From the NCBI GenBank assembly GCA_900541905.1, contig UQLQ01000001.1:148103-212102 (forward strand): a stretch of DNA of 64,000 nucleotides. Reading direction: 5' to 3'. Within the stretch, counting starts at the first letter, position 1, and every line of letters starts with the position of its first letter. This stretch comes from an uncultured Oscillospiraceae bacterium (GTDB lineage Bacteria > Bacillota > Clostridia > Oscillospirales > Acutalibacteraceae). Below the pieces are notes generated by a model. The model was not told the DNA's origin. It did no database searches and saw only the letters and a list, made by a program, of their open reading frames with translations. A program made the position numbers and the translations under genes. Below are positions 52,662-61,109 of this stretch, piece after piece.

Positions 52662-54128
52662 ATGCGTTTAGCTGAATTATTAGCCGATATTTCTTATACA
52701 GCAACCAACTTTCAAGATGTGACTGTTACTGATTTGGTGTATGACTCACGTAAGGTAGTAAAAGGTTGTGCTTTTATTTGTTTAAAGGGCGCTTCTGTGG
52801 ACGGTCACACTTTTGCGCAGCAGGCGGCCGAACGTGGAGCGGCTGTATTAATTGTACAGGACGATGTAAATGTAACGTATGAGATTCCTATTATTAAGGT
52901 ATCTTATACGCGTCAAGCCTTGGCGATGATGTCGGCTGCATTTTTCCACCATCCCGCAAAAGAAATCCCTGTGATTGGTTTGACGGGAACCAAGGGGAAA
53001 ACTACGACAGCATATATGATTCGTTCAATTTTGGAAGAAGCAGGCTATTCCACAGGTTTAATCGGCACCGTAGGTGTCTTAATCGGAGAAACCGTGTACC
53101 CTACCAGTAATACTACCCCTGAATCTTACGAAATGCAGAAATATTTAAGAAAAATGGTAGATATGGGGTGCAAAGCTGCAGTGGTAGAAGCGTCTTCCAT
53201 TGGATTAAGAGAATTTCGCACAGCAGGTATGACGTTTGAAGTAGGCGTATTTACAAATTTTTCAGAAGATCATATTGGCGGTGTAGAGCACAAAGATATG
53301 GAAGAGTATTTGCAATGTAAGAAAATGTTATTTAAACAATGTCGTTTTGGGGCAGTCAATTGCGATGATGCGGTATGGAAAAGAATGACAGAAGACAATA
53401 CCTGTGAAAATATTGCTACATTCGGATTTTCGGATATAGCGGATTATCATGCAAGTAAGGAACATTTAATCAGTAAACCCGGTTATTTGGGCGTTCATTT
53501 CCAATTGGATGGAAAATGTGATTTACAGGTAGATGTGGCGATTCCCGGTAAATTCAGTGTATACAACGCTTTAGCCGCAATTACGGCATGTTCTTATTTT
53601 CCTGTCAAACAGGAGCACATTTTGAAAGGCTTGGATACCGTAAAAGTGAAGGGTAGAGTAGAAATGATACCTGTAGACGGTCCTTACACATTATTAATTG
53701 ATTATGCTCATAATGCAGTCAGCATGGAAAGCTTATTGAAAACGTTAAAAGAATACCACCCAAACCGTATTATTTGCATGTTTGGTGCAGGGGGAAACCG
53801 CTCTAAATCAAGACGATTTGAAGTAGGGGAAGTTTGCGGTCAACTGGCAGATTTATCCGTTGTAACAGCCGACAATTCGCGTTTTGAACCGGTAATGGAT
53901 ATCATCGAGGATATTAAAGTAGGTCTTGAAAAAACAAATGGAGCGTATGTAGTGGTACCGGATAGGAAAGAAGCCATTGCATATTGCATGCAGCATGCAC
54001 AGCAGGGAGATATTGTTGTGTTAGCCGGAAAAGGACATGAGGATTACCAGGAGATAGAGGGTGTAAAATACCCCTTTGATGAACATGAGATTGTAAAAGA
54101 GTTGAATCTTAGCATGAGAAATGCATAA
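52662..54128 (+). CDS. murE: UDP-N-acetylmuramoyl-tripeptide synthetase (MurE)
   Basis: A 488-residue Mur ligase adding the third stem-peptide residue. N-terminal YDSRKVVKGCAFICLKGASV, P-loop GLTGTKGKTTTAYM, NTTPES, LIDYAHNAVSME and GAGGNRSKSRR are typical. The specificity loop reads DNSR (404-407); meso-DAP-adding enzymes have DNPR and keep the Asn and Arg, so meso-DAP is likely although Pro is replaced by Ser. Followed by murF after 26 bp. Confidence 0.94.
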   Translation: MRLAELLADISYTATNFQDVTVTDLVYDSRKVVKGCAFICLKGASVDGHTFAQQAAERGAAVLIVQDDVNVTYEIPIIKVSYTRQALAMMSAAFFHHPAKEIPVIGLTGTKGKTTTAYMIRSILEEAGYSTGLIGTVGVLIGETVYPTSNTTPESYEMQKYLRKMVDMGCKAAVVEASSIGLREFRTAGMTFEVGVFTNFSEDHIGGVEHKDMEEYLQCKKMLFKQCRFGAVNCDDAVWKRMTEDNTCENIATFGFSDIADYHASKEHLISKPGYLGVHFQLDGKCDLQVDVAIPGKFSVYNALAAITACSYFPVKQEHILKGLDTVKVKGRVEMIPVDGPYTLLIDYAHNAVSMESLLKTLKEYHPNRIICMFGAGGNRSKSRRFEVGEVCGQLADLSVVTADNSRFEPVMDIIEDIKVGLEKTNGAYVVVPDRKEAIAYCMQHAQQGDIVVLAGKGHEDYQEIEGVKYPFDEHEIVKELNLSMRNA

Positions 54129-54154
54129 TTTGGATGTGAAAGAAGGAACGGAAT

Positions 54155-55519
54155 ATGCAAATGCTTGTAAAAGATATAGTAAAAGCATGCAACGGCGTTT
54201 TGTTGTGTGGAGACCCTGAAACCGTAGTGACCTCTGTTGAAACTGACAGCAGATTAATAGAACCCGGGGCTTTGTTTGTACCGATTATAGGTCAAAAAAC
54301 GGATGCGCATCAATATATTCAGCAAACATTTGATAAAGGAGCAGTAGCTACTTTATCACAAAAGCATACATCTATGGAGGATGCTACCCATTGTTGGATT
54401 TATGTGGAGCAAACACAAGATGCGCTGCAGAGAATTGCTACAGTTTATCGCAACCAGTTTCAAGTGCCGGTAGTAGGGGTAACAGGAAGCGTTGGAAAAA
54501 CCAGCACCAGAGAAATGATTGCTCTGGCGCTGTCAGCTGAAAAAAATGTAATGCAGACCAAAGGTAATTCCAACAGTCAGATTGGATTGCCTCTAACTAT
54601 GTTTCAGTTTGAAAAAGAGCACACAGCCGCTGTGATTGAAATGGGTATCAGTGAGTTTGGAGAAATGGAACGTTTGGTACATATTGCACAGCCAAATTAT
54701 GCGGTGGTAACCAACATTGGTATTGCGCATATCGAGCAGCTGAAAACCAGAGAAAATATTATGCATGAAAAATTAAAAATTGCGGATGCATTCGATGAAT
54801 ATTCCATTCTATTTTTAAACGGCGATGACGAGATGTTGGCAAGTATTTGCGAAACAACAACATTGCCTGTTGTATATTACGGTACACAACCTTGGTGTAC
54901 CTATCGTGCCGAAGACATACAAACAGATGGTATGAAAACAACATTTACAGTACATACTCCGCATTATACTTCTAAAGTCACCTTGCCTGTTTTGGGCATG
55001 CATAATGTATTAAATGCATTATCTGCAATTGCTGTCGCACAAACTATGAGATTGAATTTAGATAAAGTGGTGGAAAAACTAAGTGAATATCAGCCGCCTG
55101 AAATGCGTCAAACTGTTTATCATGTAGATGGTATTACCGTAATTGACGATTCTTACAATGCCAGTCCCGATTCTGTGAAAAGTGGAATTGATGTACTTTG
55201 CAGTTTACCCAATCAAGGGAAAAAAATAGCTGTTTTGGCGGATATGATGGAATTGGGAGATATGAGTGAACAGGCACATTTTGATACAGGAGTGGCAATA
55301 GGGGGCACATTAACGGATGTAGTAATTACAGTTGGCCCAAGGGCAGTGAAAATTGCAGAAGGAGCAGTTTCTGTGAAACCTAACATGACAGTGGTAATGT
55401 GTGAAAATAATCAGGAAGCCATTCATGTATTAAAAGAAATTGCGAAAAAAGAAGATGCAATCATGATAAAAGGATCCCGTAGCATGAAAACCGATGAAAT
55501 TGTAAAAGCGTTTCTGTAA
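54155..55519 (+). CDS. murF: UDP-MurNAc-tripeptide:D-alanyl-D-alanine ligase (MurF)
   Basis: A 454-residue Mur ligase adding D-Ala-D-Ala. VETDSRLIEPGALFVPIIGQ in the N-domain, P-loop GVTGSVGKTSTREM, the NSQIGLPLTM segment, AVVTNIGIAHIEQL and IDDSYNASPDSVKSG are all characteristic. AAGGA lies 7 bp before the ATG; a second ATG is at 54161. Last gene of the pair; two terminators follow. Confidence 0.95.
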   Translation: MQMLVKDIVKACNGVLLCGDPETVVTSVETDSRLIEPGALFVPIIGQKTDAHQYIQQTFDKGAVATLSQKHTSMEDATHCWIYVEQTQDALQRIATVYRNQFQVPVVGVTGSVGKTSTREMIALALSAEKNVMQTKGNSNSQIGLPLTMFQFEKEHTAAVIEMGISEFGEMERLVHIAQPNYAVVTNIGIAHIEQLKTRENIMHEKLKIADAFDEYSILFLNGDDEMLASICETTTLPVVYYGTQPWCTYRAEDIQTDGMKTTFTVHTPHYTSKVTLPVLGMHNVLNALSAIAVAQTMRLNLDKVVEKLSEYQPPEMRQTVYHVDGITVIDDSYNASPDSVKSGIDVLCSLPNQGKKIAVLADMMELGDMSEQAHFDTGVAIGGTLTDVVITVGPRAVKIAEGAVSVKPNMTVVMCENNQEAIHVLKEIAKKEDAIMIKGSRSMKTDEIVKAFL

Positions 55520-55525
55520 AAACTT

Positions 55526-55558
55526 AAAAAGTATTTCCATACTGAAAAATACTTTTTT
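55526..55558 (+). terminator. First terminator after murF
   Basis: AAAAAGTATTT and AAATACTTTTTT, 6 bp after the stop. Confidence 0.8.
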
Positions 55559-55566
55559 GGAATGTC

Positions 55567-55597
55567 AAAAAAAGCTGCAAATTTTGCAGCTTTTTAT
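55567..55597 (+). terminator. Second terminator after murF
   Basis: AAAAAGCTGCAAA and TTTGCAGCTTTTT; tandem with the preceding one. Confidence 0.85.
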
Positions 55598-55765
55598 TAT
55601 TTTTTGGTAAAATATTATGAAAGATATTTTGTGAAACATATATGCAGCCTATATGACATATTGTACAGCATATAAAAGAGTGTTTAAAAAAGAGGGTTAG
55701 GTTAAGTGCAAAATTTTTATGATATAAATTCTGAAAAAGTGGATTATTATAAGGGAGAGGAGACT

Positions 55766-55810
55766 ATGATGATATCATTCAAAACTTGTTATAAAAAAGC
55801 TACCAACTAA
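55766..55810 (+). CDS. Possible 14-aa peptide
   Basis: MMISFKTCYKKATN behind AGGGAGAGGAG at good spacing. Basic, one Cys. Too short for homology; supported only by the SD and the position after an extended -10. Confidence 0.25.
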   Translation: MMISFKTCYKKATN

Positions 55811-55830
55811 GCAGCATCCAGGGGGTTACA

Positions 55831-55884
55831 ATGAATTGGCCACACTTTAAGTTTAGTGTCGTTTTAGTTGCATTTTTTTCGTGA
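55831..55884 (+). CDS. Possible 17-aa hydrophobic peptide
   Basis: MNWPHFKFSVVLVAFFS behind CAGGGGGTT. The hydrophobic C-terminal half could insert in a membrane, as in type I toxins or small regulatory peptides. Only context supports translation. Confidence 0.25.
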   Translation: MNWPHFKFSVVLVAFFS

Positions 55885-56120
55885 CGCCTTATTTGTGTCT
55901 CACAAAATAGTAGAAACTATACTATTTCACTATAATTAATAGTATACTCGATAGCCTATGAGAAAGTGTGACCGAATTATGAATAGATTGGTATGAATTT
56001 GTAAATGAGTTGTATGCAATGTATAGTTTATGATAGAATTAACAAGCATTTTTATAAGTTTTGATGATGACTTGCTTCCTTATTATATATATAAATATAT
56101 ATAATATTCAATATTAGCTC

Positions 56121-56149
56121 TTGACAAATAAATATTTTTTTTATAAAAT
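56121..56149 (+). promoter_or_regulatory. Promoter of the urea-transporter-like gene
   Basis: Consensus TTGACA (56121-56126), 17-bp spacer, TAAAAT (56144-56149); a leader of about 155 nt follows. Confidence 0.75.
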
Positions 56150-56312
56150 AAGTTATAAATTTATAATGATTGCAGTGTTAAGTATAACGCTGTGACAAAA
56201 AGCAGTTGATTTGAAAAACGCAGAAGGGAGGATCGATTGATATATTTAGTTGCAAATCAACAAAAACAAACCGACAATAGTTAGTTTGAAAAAGACTTAG
56301 GGGGAGAGAAAA

Positions 56313-57404
56313 ATGGGCATTGATATTAAATCATTACCAAAACCAATTAGAGCTTTCTTTAATGGTATTGGACAGGTGGTTTTCATTGAAAACGTTATCG
56401 CAGGATTTCTAATTTTCATATCATTCTTTATCGCTGGCCTTGAAATGAATGGTTGGGATTTTGGTAACTGGTATAGCTGGAGAATTATGGTATTCGCATT
56501 TATCGGCGTAAACCTTGCTAACCTTGTTGCATATCTCATGGGTGCTGACAGAGATGCAATTACTTCAGGACTATTCGGCTTCTGTCCGAACCTGATTGCT
56601 ATCGGTGCATGTACATTTACAGCATCTGCTGATGCTGCAGGTAACTGGTGGTCTGCATGGATCATGTTGGTTGTAGGATGCATCTTGTGCGTTCCATTGC
56701 AAATGTTCATCAACAGATTTACAAATCACTTCGGTCTACCTGGTTTCACATTCCCATTCATCGTGATGGTTTGGTTCTTCACAGCAATCAGTTTCCAAAC
56801 AGACCTATTGGCTGTTGGTAACGACCCAGTGCTAAGAACAGGTATGAACACATTCTTAGAGAATGGCCTAACCGGTAATGGTGGCAGCTGGATGACTGGT
56901 TTTGACTGGAATTCCATGGGCTGGGATTGGGGCGCTATGACTTCAAGTCACTGGGGCCTATTTGCAATCAATGCATTTGAAGAAATTTATGTTGCAGACG
57001 GCTTTATCGCTTCCTTGATTGTTATCGCAGCATATTTCTGGTATAAATGGGATTTTGCACTAAAAGCTTTGCTTGCTACAGGATTTGCTATTGGCATGGG
57101 TCTACTATTTGGCGCAGATATGGGTCAAATGGGTCTTGCTCTTTATGGTTACAGCTCCATTCTTACTGTTGGTGCTTTGGATACCTTCTGCAAGAGCAGA
57201 ATCAACTCCGGAAGATACTGGTTCTTGTTCTTCCTTGGCTTAGTTATGACCAGCCTTATCAACTTCGGTGCACAAACCATCTTGGGTGCCTTCGGATTCC
57301 CAAGCTGCACAATCGCATTCGTACTAGCAGGTTGGTTCATCCTAATCGTAGAACGTGTTATGATTGAACAAGCTGAGAAAAAAGCTCTAAACAAAAACGC
57401 TTAA
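56313..57404 (+). CDS. Urea-transporter-family (UT/SLC14-like) membrane protein
   Basis: A 363-residue multi-pass protein matching urea transporters: FFNGIGQVVFIENVIAGFLI at the N-terminus, LVAYLMGADRDAITSGLFGF, and the signature LPGFTFPF (LPxxTxPF). The sequence after GLFGF is CPNLIAIGACTF instead of the usual NGxLVGLALxxF, so the pore region of the first half is divergent and substrate cannot be assumed. No urease genes are in the window. SD GGGGGAGAG. Codon choice (CTA, GCA-rich) hints at strong expression. Confidence 0.8.
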   Translation: MGIDIKSLPKPIRAFFNGIGQVVFIENVIAGFLIFISFFIAGLEMNGWDFGNWYSWRIMVFAFIGVNLANLVAYLMGADRDAITSGLFGFCPNLIAIGACTFTASADAAGNWWSAWIMLVVGCILCVPLQMFINRFTNHFGLPGFTFPFIVMVWFFTAISFQTDLLAVGNDPVLRTGMNTFLENGLTGNGGSWMTGFDWNSMGWDWGAMTSSHWGLFAINAFEEIYVADGFIASLIVIAAYFWYKWDFALKALLATGFAIGMGLLFGADMGQMGLALYGYSSILTVGALDTFCKSRINSGRYWFLFFLGLVMTSLINFGAQTILGAFGFPSCTIAFVLAGWFILIVERVMIEQAEKKALNKNA

Positions 57405-57500
57405 TGTTTTGTTAACTTGAAAGTATTGATTAAAAAGCGAAATTATGTTTTGATTTATGGTAAACAATTTTGTTTATTCTAAAATCAAAACAACATGTAT

Positions 57501-57550
57501 AACGCTCCGGCAAGTACTCTACATCAGATTACTTGGCCGGAGCGTTTTTT
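57501..57550 (+). terminator. Terminator after the urea-transporter-like gene
   Basis: AACGCTCCGG-C-AAGTA and TACTTGG-CCGGAGCGTT with T6, a long stem with one bulge. Confidence 0.9.
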
Positions 57551-58242
57551 ATATGTGGTCATGTTATAAACAATTATTTTAATCATTGTTTATAACGGCA
57601 TTTTATAATTTTATGGTAAGATAATTCTATGTTTGGGGTTTTGTCTGGTACCTTTTATTATGTATGAAATTTTATCTATGGAAAAGATTTGCTTGTATTG
57701 AATATTCTGAATCTAAAAATTATAATATCGTAGCATGTTTACAATCATAATTCATCCATTCGTTTTTGGCTGTAATGTATAGAGAATCACAATTTAAAAT
57801 TTTGCCATTACGGAATACATCTAAAATTTTTATACTTCCGAAACTCACGATTACTAGAAGTACATCACTCAAAATAATAAATATTTTATTTGTTTTTATA
57901 AAGTTACAATGATATAGTAAAAGTTACAAAAATTTTGTTATTTACACAAAAAATTAATACTCCTTTTGTCAAGTGCGGTATTCATGCGGCTTTTTATGTC
58001 ATAATCATTCTTATCAATAAAAAATAATGCGCCTTTTTTCGACATAATACTTGATTTTATTACAAGAGAGGACAATTTCCCTTCTAATATAAAATGGGTG
58101 ATACACTACATAGTGGGGTATTAACACGTATTATACCGTTAAAAGTAACAAAATATCGTATTTCACTTGAAAAGGTGACAAAGCTGTGATAAACTGTAAC
58201 TAATTTGTTACCAATGAATTTTAAATGTAGGGAAGAGAGCAT
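57551..58242. other. Gap with GTTAC/GTAAC motif repeats
   Basis: About 690 bp. AAGTTACAA occurs at 57901-57909 and 57920-57928; ATTTTGTTATTT near 57932 is nearly the reverse complement of AAAGTAACAAAAT (58141-58153); GTAAC-TAATTT-GTTAC is a dyad at 58196-58211. A 0A-box-like TTCGACA is at 58038-58044. No gene seen. Confidence 0.5.
58167..58195 (+). promoter_or_regulatory. Promoter of the small surface protein
   Basis: TTGAAA (58167-58172), 17-bp spacer, TGA-TAAACT (-10 at 58190-58195). The GTAAC dyad begins at its downstream edge. Confidence 0.6.
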
Positions 58243-58554
58243 ATGTTGACTGAGTTTAGCAGAAAAAGATCTAGAAAGTTACATTCTATTTTAATCATTG
58301 TGATGGCGTTGTTAACCATTGGTATATGCGTATTATCTCAAGGGAATACTATTCATGCGCAAGAAACAAATAATGACGAACAAGCGACACAGCATGCAGC
58401 GGCAATGACTATTGAAAACAAATCTGAGGATGAAACATCTCCTACTGTACATATTCTTGCATTTGGTTTGGTAATTACTGTTAGTGCTATAACAGCGGGA
58501 ATTTTGATTGCCGTACGTAAAAGAAATAAACGAAAAAAACAAATGCATTTTTAG
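58243..58554 (+). CDS. Small membrane-anchored surface protein
   Basis: A 103-residue protein: basic N-terminus (RKRSRKLHS), a signal-like helix (about 18-35, cleavage perhaps after IHA-Q), a Thr/Asp/Glu-rich exposed stretch, a second helix (about 67-90) and a strongly basic tail (RKRNKRKKQMHF). It resembles sortase-type C-termini but has no (L)PxTG or TGDN before the helix. No family recognised. SD GGGAAGAGAG. Regulatory motifs upstream are dense. Confidence 0.65.
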   Translation: MLTEFSRKRSRKLHSILIIVMALLTIGICVLSQGNTIHAQETNNDEQATQHAAAMTIENKSEDETSPTVHILAFGLVITVSAITAGILIAVRKRNKRKKQMHF

Positions 58555-58782
58555 AAGGTATCATAATTAGTATCTCCAAATTATTTTCTTTTTTATTGTC
58601 TCCCCATTCAAAAATTTGAAAATGATTGAGAAAAAATATACCAATCCGTTTCTGCGAAAACAGCAACGTGTTGATTAGGCAATAAAAGTTCTATTATTTA
58701 CACGTCATTTATTTAATTACCAAAATAAAACCTTCACTTTTGTGGCAGATTATATATAAGCCGCGCAAAAGGAGGTGAATCA

Positions 58783-58794
58783 ATGGTAATATGA
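58783..58794 (+). promoter_or_regulatory. Three-codon mini-frame overlapping the spoIVB start
   Basis: A consensus SD (GGAGGTGA, 58771-58778) lies 4-5 bp before ATG-GTA-ATA-TGA, whose stop overlaps the spoIVB ATG (ATGA, 58791-58794). The SD is 12 bp from the spoIVB ATG, longer than ideal. Confidence 0.45.
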
Positions 58795-60026
58795 AAAATG
58801 TTTTTAGAGCTTTAAGCGGTGTTGCAGCCGCGTTTGTACTGGCATTTGGCATAACTGTTGGTATTGCAGAACAAACGATTCCAGACAGCTTCAGAGTGGT
58901 AGAAGGGCAAGAATTAGATTTACAAACACTTGGTTTCAGTACAGAGCCGGTAACAGAGAATGAAATAGATGTTATTTCTATGAATCATTCGACCGGTGAA
59001 TATGATGCAGATGTTTTATTATTTAACACCATACCAATTAAAACTGTCCATGTGGATGTAACAGAGCCTTTGATGCTGGTACCTTGTGGTACGCCTTTTG
59101 GAATTAAAATGTTTACCAATGGTGTAGTAGTAGTCGGAATGTCCGACATTGATTCTGAATCCGGGAAGGTAAATCCGGCAACAGAAGCCGGTTTAAAAAT
59201 TGGAGATATCATCACTAATATTAATGGTGTAACTGTTAACGAAAATGAAGAGGTATCTGAGGCAATTCAAGATTGTAACGGTGAATCTTTGGTATTAACC
59301 GTAAAACGTGACACTGAAATATTAGAAATTTCCTTAAATCCTGTAAAAACTTCACAAGACGGATCTTATAAAGGCGGTTTATGGGTAAGAGACAGTACGG
59401 CAGGTATTGGTACTGTAACTTTTTATAATCCGGAAAACGGATTATTCGGAGGATTAGGACACGGTATTTGTGATATTGACACAAATAGTTTAATGCCTAT
59501 GAAAAATGGTGATATTGTTCCTGTAACAATTAGTGGTGTTACAAAAGGCCAGAAAGGTGCTGCTGGGGAACTGCGCGGCTATTTCAGCAGTAACCAAGCA
59601 ATTGGCAATTTATTTATTAATTCTGATGAAGGTGTTTATGGTCAACTGGATGCTTCCCCTGTAGAACAACAAGCACTGCCGGTTGCTATGAAACAAGAGG
59701 TCAAAGAAGGGCCGGCACAAATTTTAACGACGGTAGCAGATGGAGAACCTCAATATTACAATGTAACCATTGAAAGTATAGAATACAAAAATTCTTCCAG
59801 GGTAAAAAATTTAGTCGTTTTAGTAACGGATGAAGTTTTGTTGGAAAAAACAGGTGGCATTGTACAAGGCATGAGTGGAAGTCCTATTATTCAAAACGGT
59901 AAAATTGTTGGTGCTGTAACTCATGTATTTTTAAATGATCCTACCAGAGGATATGGTATTTTTGCAGAGAATATGGTAGAGAATCTGGTTTCTATCGAAC
60001 AAGAGACTGTGCAAAAAGCCTCCTAA
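58791..60026 (+). CDS. spoIVB: SpoIVB peptidase (forespore signalling serine protease)
   Basis: A 411-residue S55-family protease. An N-terminal membrane/signal segment (about 8-26) is followed by a PDZ domain (about 110-185; GLKIGDIITNINGVTV) and the protease domain with His in GLGHGICD (about 224) and Ser in GMSGSPI (about 362). Secreted from the forespore, it triggers pro-sigma-K processing by cleaving SpoIVFA. Directly upstream of spo0A, the classical Firmicute order. Initiation may be coupled to the mini-frame at 58783. Confidence 0.95.
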   Translation: MKNVFRALSGVAAAFVLAFGITVGIAEQTIPDSFRVVEGQELDLQTLGFSTEPVTENEIDVISMNHSTGEYDADVLLFNTIPIKTVHVDVTEPLMLVPCGTPFGIKMFTNGVVVVGMSDIDSESGKVNPATEAGLKIGDIITNINGVTVNENEEVSEAIQDCNGESLVLTVKRDTEILEISLNPVKTSQDGSYKGGLWVRDSTAGIGTVTFYNPENGLFGGLGHGICDIDTNSLMPMKNGDIVPVTISGVTKGQKGAAGELRGYFSSNQAIGNLFINSDEGVYGQLDASPVEQQALPVAMKQEVKEGPAQILTTVADGEPQYYNVTIESIEYKNSSRVKNLVVLVTDEVLLEKTGGIVQGMSGSPIIQNGKIVGAVTHVFLNDPTRGYGIFAENMVENLVSIEQETVQKAS

Positions 60027-60035
60027 AAAATTATT

Positions 60036-60057
60036 TTCGACAATTTTATTTGTAGAA
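60036..60057 (+). promoter_or_regulatory. Two 0A-box-like sites before spo0A
   Basis: TTCGACA (60036-60042, the reverse complement of TGTCGAA) and TGTAGAA (60051-60057). Autoregulation by Spo0A is known in other spore-formers. Confidence 0.6.
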
Positions 60058-60101
60058 TATTCTTATTTTCTCCCAATTTAAAAATTTAATCTTACAAACT
60101 A

Positions 60102-60130
60102 TTGCCAATATTTCCATTATATGGTAATAT
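60102..60130 (+). promoter_or_regulatory. Promoter of spo0A
   Basis: TTGCCA (60102-60107), 17-bp spacer, TAATAT (60125-60130), 31 bp before the start codon; downstream of the 0A boxes. Confidence 0.6.
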
Positions 60131-60161
60131 GTATCTGCACTAAAAAACAGGGGGAGAAAAT

Positions 60162-60941
60162 ATGAAAAACGCTCTAAAATTATTAATTTCAAGTGAACGT
60201 GACGAATTTAATAGAGAGTACGCAAAAGTATTTGAAAACGCAGGCTTTCAGCTATGTTTTGCTCCAAAAGACGGTCTAAAAGTATTAGATTTTATTGAAG
60301 AAGAACAACCAGACTTGGTATTAATGGATTTATTTATGCCGCATTTAGACGGAATCGGTGTCATCCGTTCTTTGCAACGCTTAAAGATAAATAAAAAACC
60401 GTTATTTTTTGTAAAATCCTCATTCAGCAGTCCTACGTTGGAACATGAATTGATGAGTAACGGTGTTTCTTACTTTACAGTAGAGCCATTTCATGCACAA
60501 GATTTAGCAGACAGAATGCTGCAATTAACTGGTTATCAAAATAAAATTGAAGATAAATTGGAGGAAAACAACGTGAATCACCTGCCATCATTAGAAATTC
60601 AAGTAACAGAAATTTTACACCAAATTGGAGTACCTGCACACATTAAAGGATATCATTATTTAAGAGATTCCATTATAATGGCAATTGAAACCCCTGAAAT
60701 TATAAATGCTGTGACAAAACAGTTGTATCCATCTGTGGCAAAACGCTATGAAACAACATCTTCTCGTGTAGAGAGGGCAATTCGTCATGCAATTGAAGTT
60801 GCATGGGACCGTGGCGATGTGGATGTATTAAATTCTTATTTTGGATATACCATTCACAATACAAGAGGCAAGCCAACAAACAGTGAATTTATTGCAATGA
60901 TAAGCGATAAATTGCGCCTGCAAATGAAAACAGCAAGCTAA
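60162..60941 (+). CDS. spo0A: Sporulation master regulator Spo0A, atypical receiver domain
   Basis: A 259-residue Spo0A. The receiver domain keeps phospho-Asp56 in LMDLFMPHLDG; the C-terminal effector domain is highly conserved (IGVPAHIKGYHYLRD, TTSSRVERAIRHAIEVAWDRG, KPTNSEFIAMISDKLRL). Two usually invariant receiver positions differ from Bacillus subtilis Spo0A by my alignment: the acidic pair DD is Ser11-Glu12, and the Lys of LKPF is Glu108 in TVEPF. The phosphorylation or activation step may therefore be altered. SD GGGGGAG before 60162. Confidence 0.95.
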   Translation: MKNALKLLISSERDEFNREYAKVFENAGFQLCFAPKDGLKVLDFIEEEQPDLVLMDLFMPHLDGIGVIRSLQRLKINKKPLFFVKSSFSSPTLEHELMSNGVSYFTVEPFHAQDLADRMLQLTGYQNKIEDKLEENNVNHLPSLEIQVTEILHQIGVPAHIKGYHYLRDSIIMAIETPEIINAVTKQLYPSVAKRYETTSSRVERAIRHAIEVAWDRGDVDVLNSYFGYTIHNTRGKPTNSEFIAMISDKLRLQMKTAS

Positions 60942-61014
60942 TAACTGGTACAAGTACAATACCTGTTTTTCTTTTTCATTATAAATTGCTATTCCTATTT
61001 CTCTTCACTTATCG

Positions 61015-61062
61015 CTCCACAGCAAAAACATCTGTAAGGATGTTTACTTGCTGTGGAGTTTT
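61015..61062 (+). terminator. Terminator after spo0A
   Basis: CTCCACAGC (61015-61023) pairs with GCTGTGGAG (61050-61058), with an inner AACATC/GATGTT stem, followed by TTTTG. Confidence 0.7.
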
Positions 61063-61076
61063 GTGTTATTTATTAA

Positions 61077-61107
61077 AAAAGCCTTTGCAAAAATTGCAAA
61101 GGCTTTT
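61077..61107 (-). terminator. Terminator of the P-type ATPase gene
   Basis: AAAAGCCTTTGCAA and TTGCAAAGGCTTTT, 14-bp arms with a 3-nt loop; the T-run is on the minus strand. Confidence 0.85.
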
Positions 61108-61109
61108 AA

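Larger units (their letters stand above)
55598..56312 (+). other. Long leader region before the urea-transporter-like gene
   Basis: About 715 bp with an extended -10 (TGA-TATAAA, 55720-55728), two very short frames with strong SDs (55766-55810, 55831-55884), a TATACTATT/AATAGTATA dyad (55918-55926 and 55938-55946), and the transporter promoter at 56121-56149. Confidence 0.5.
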
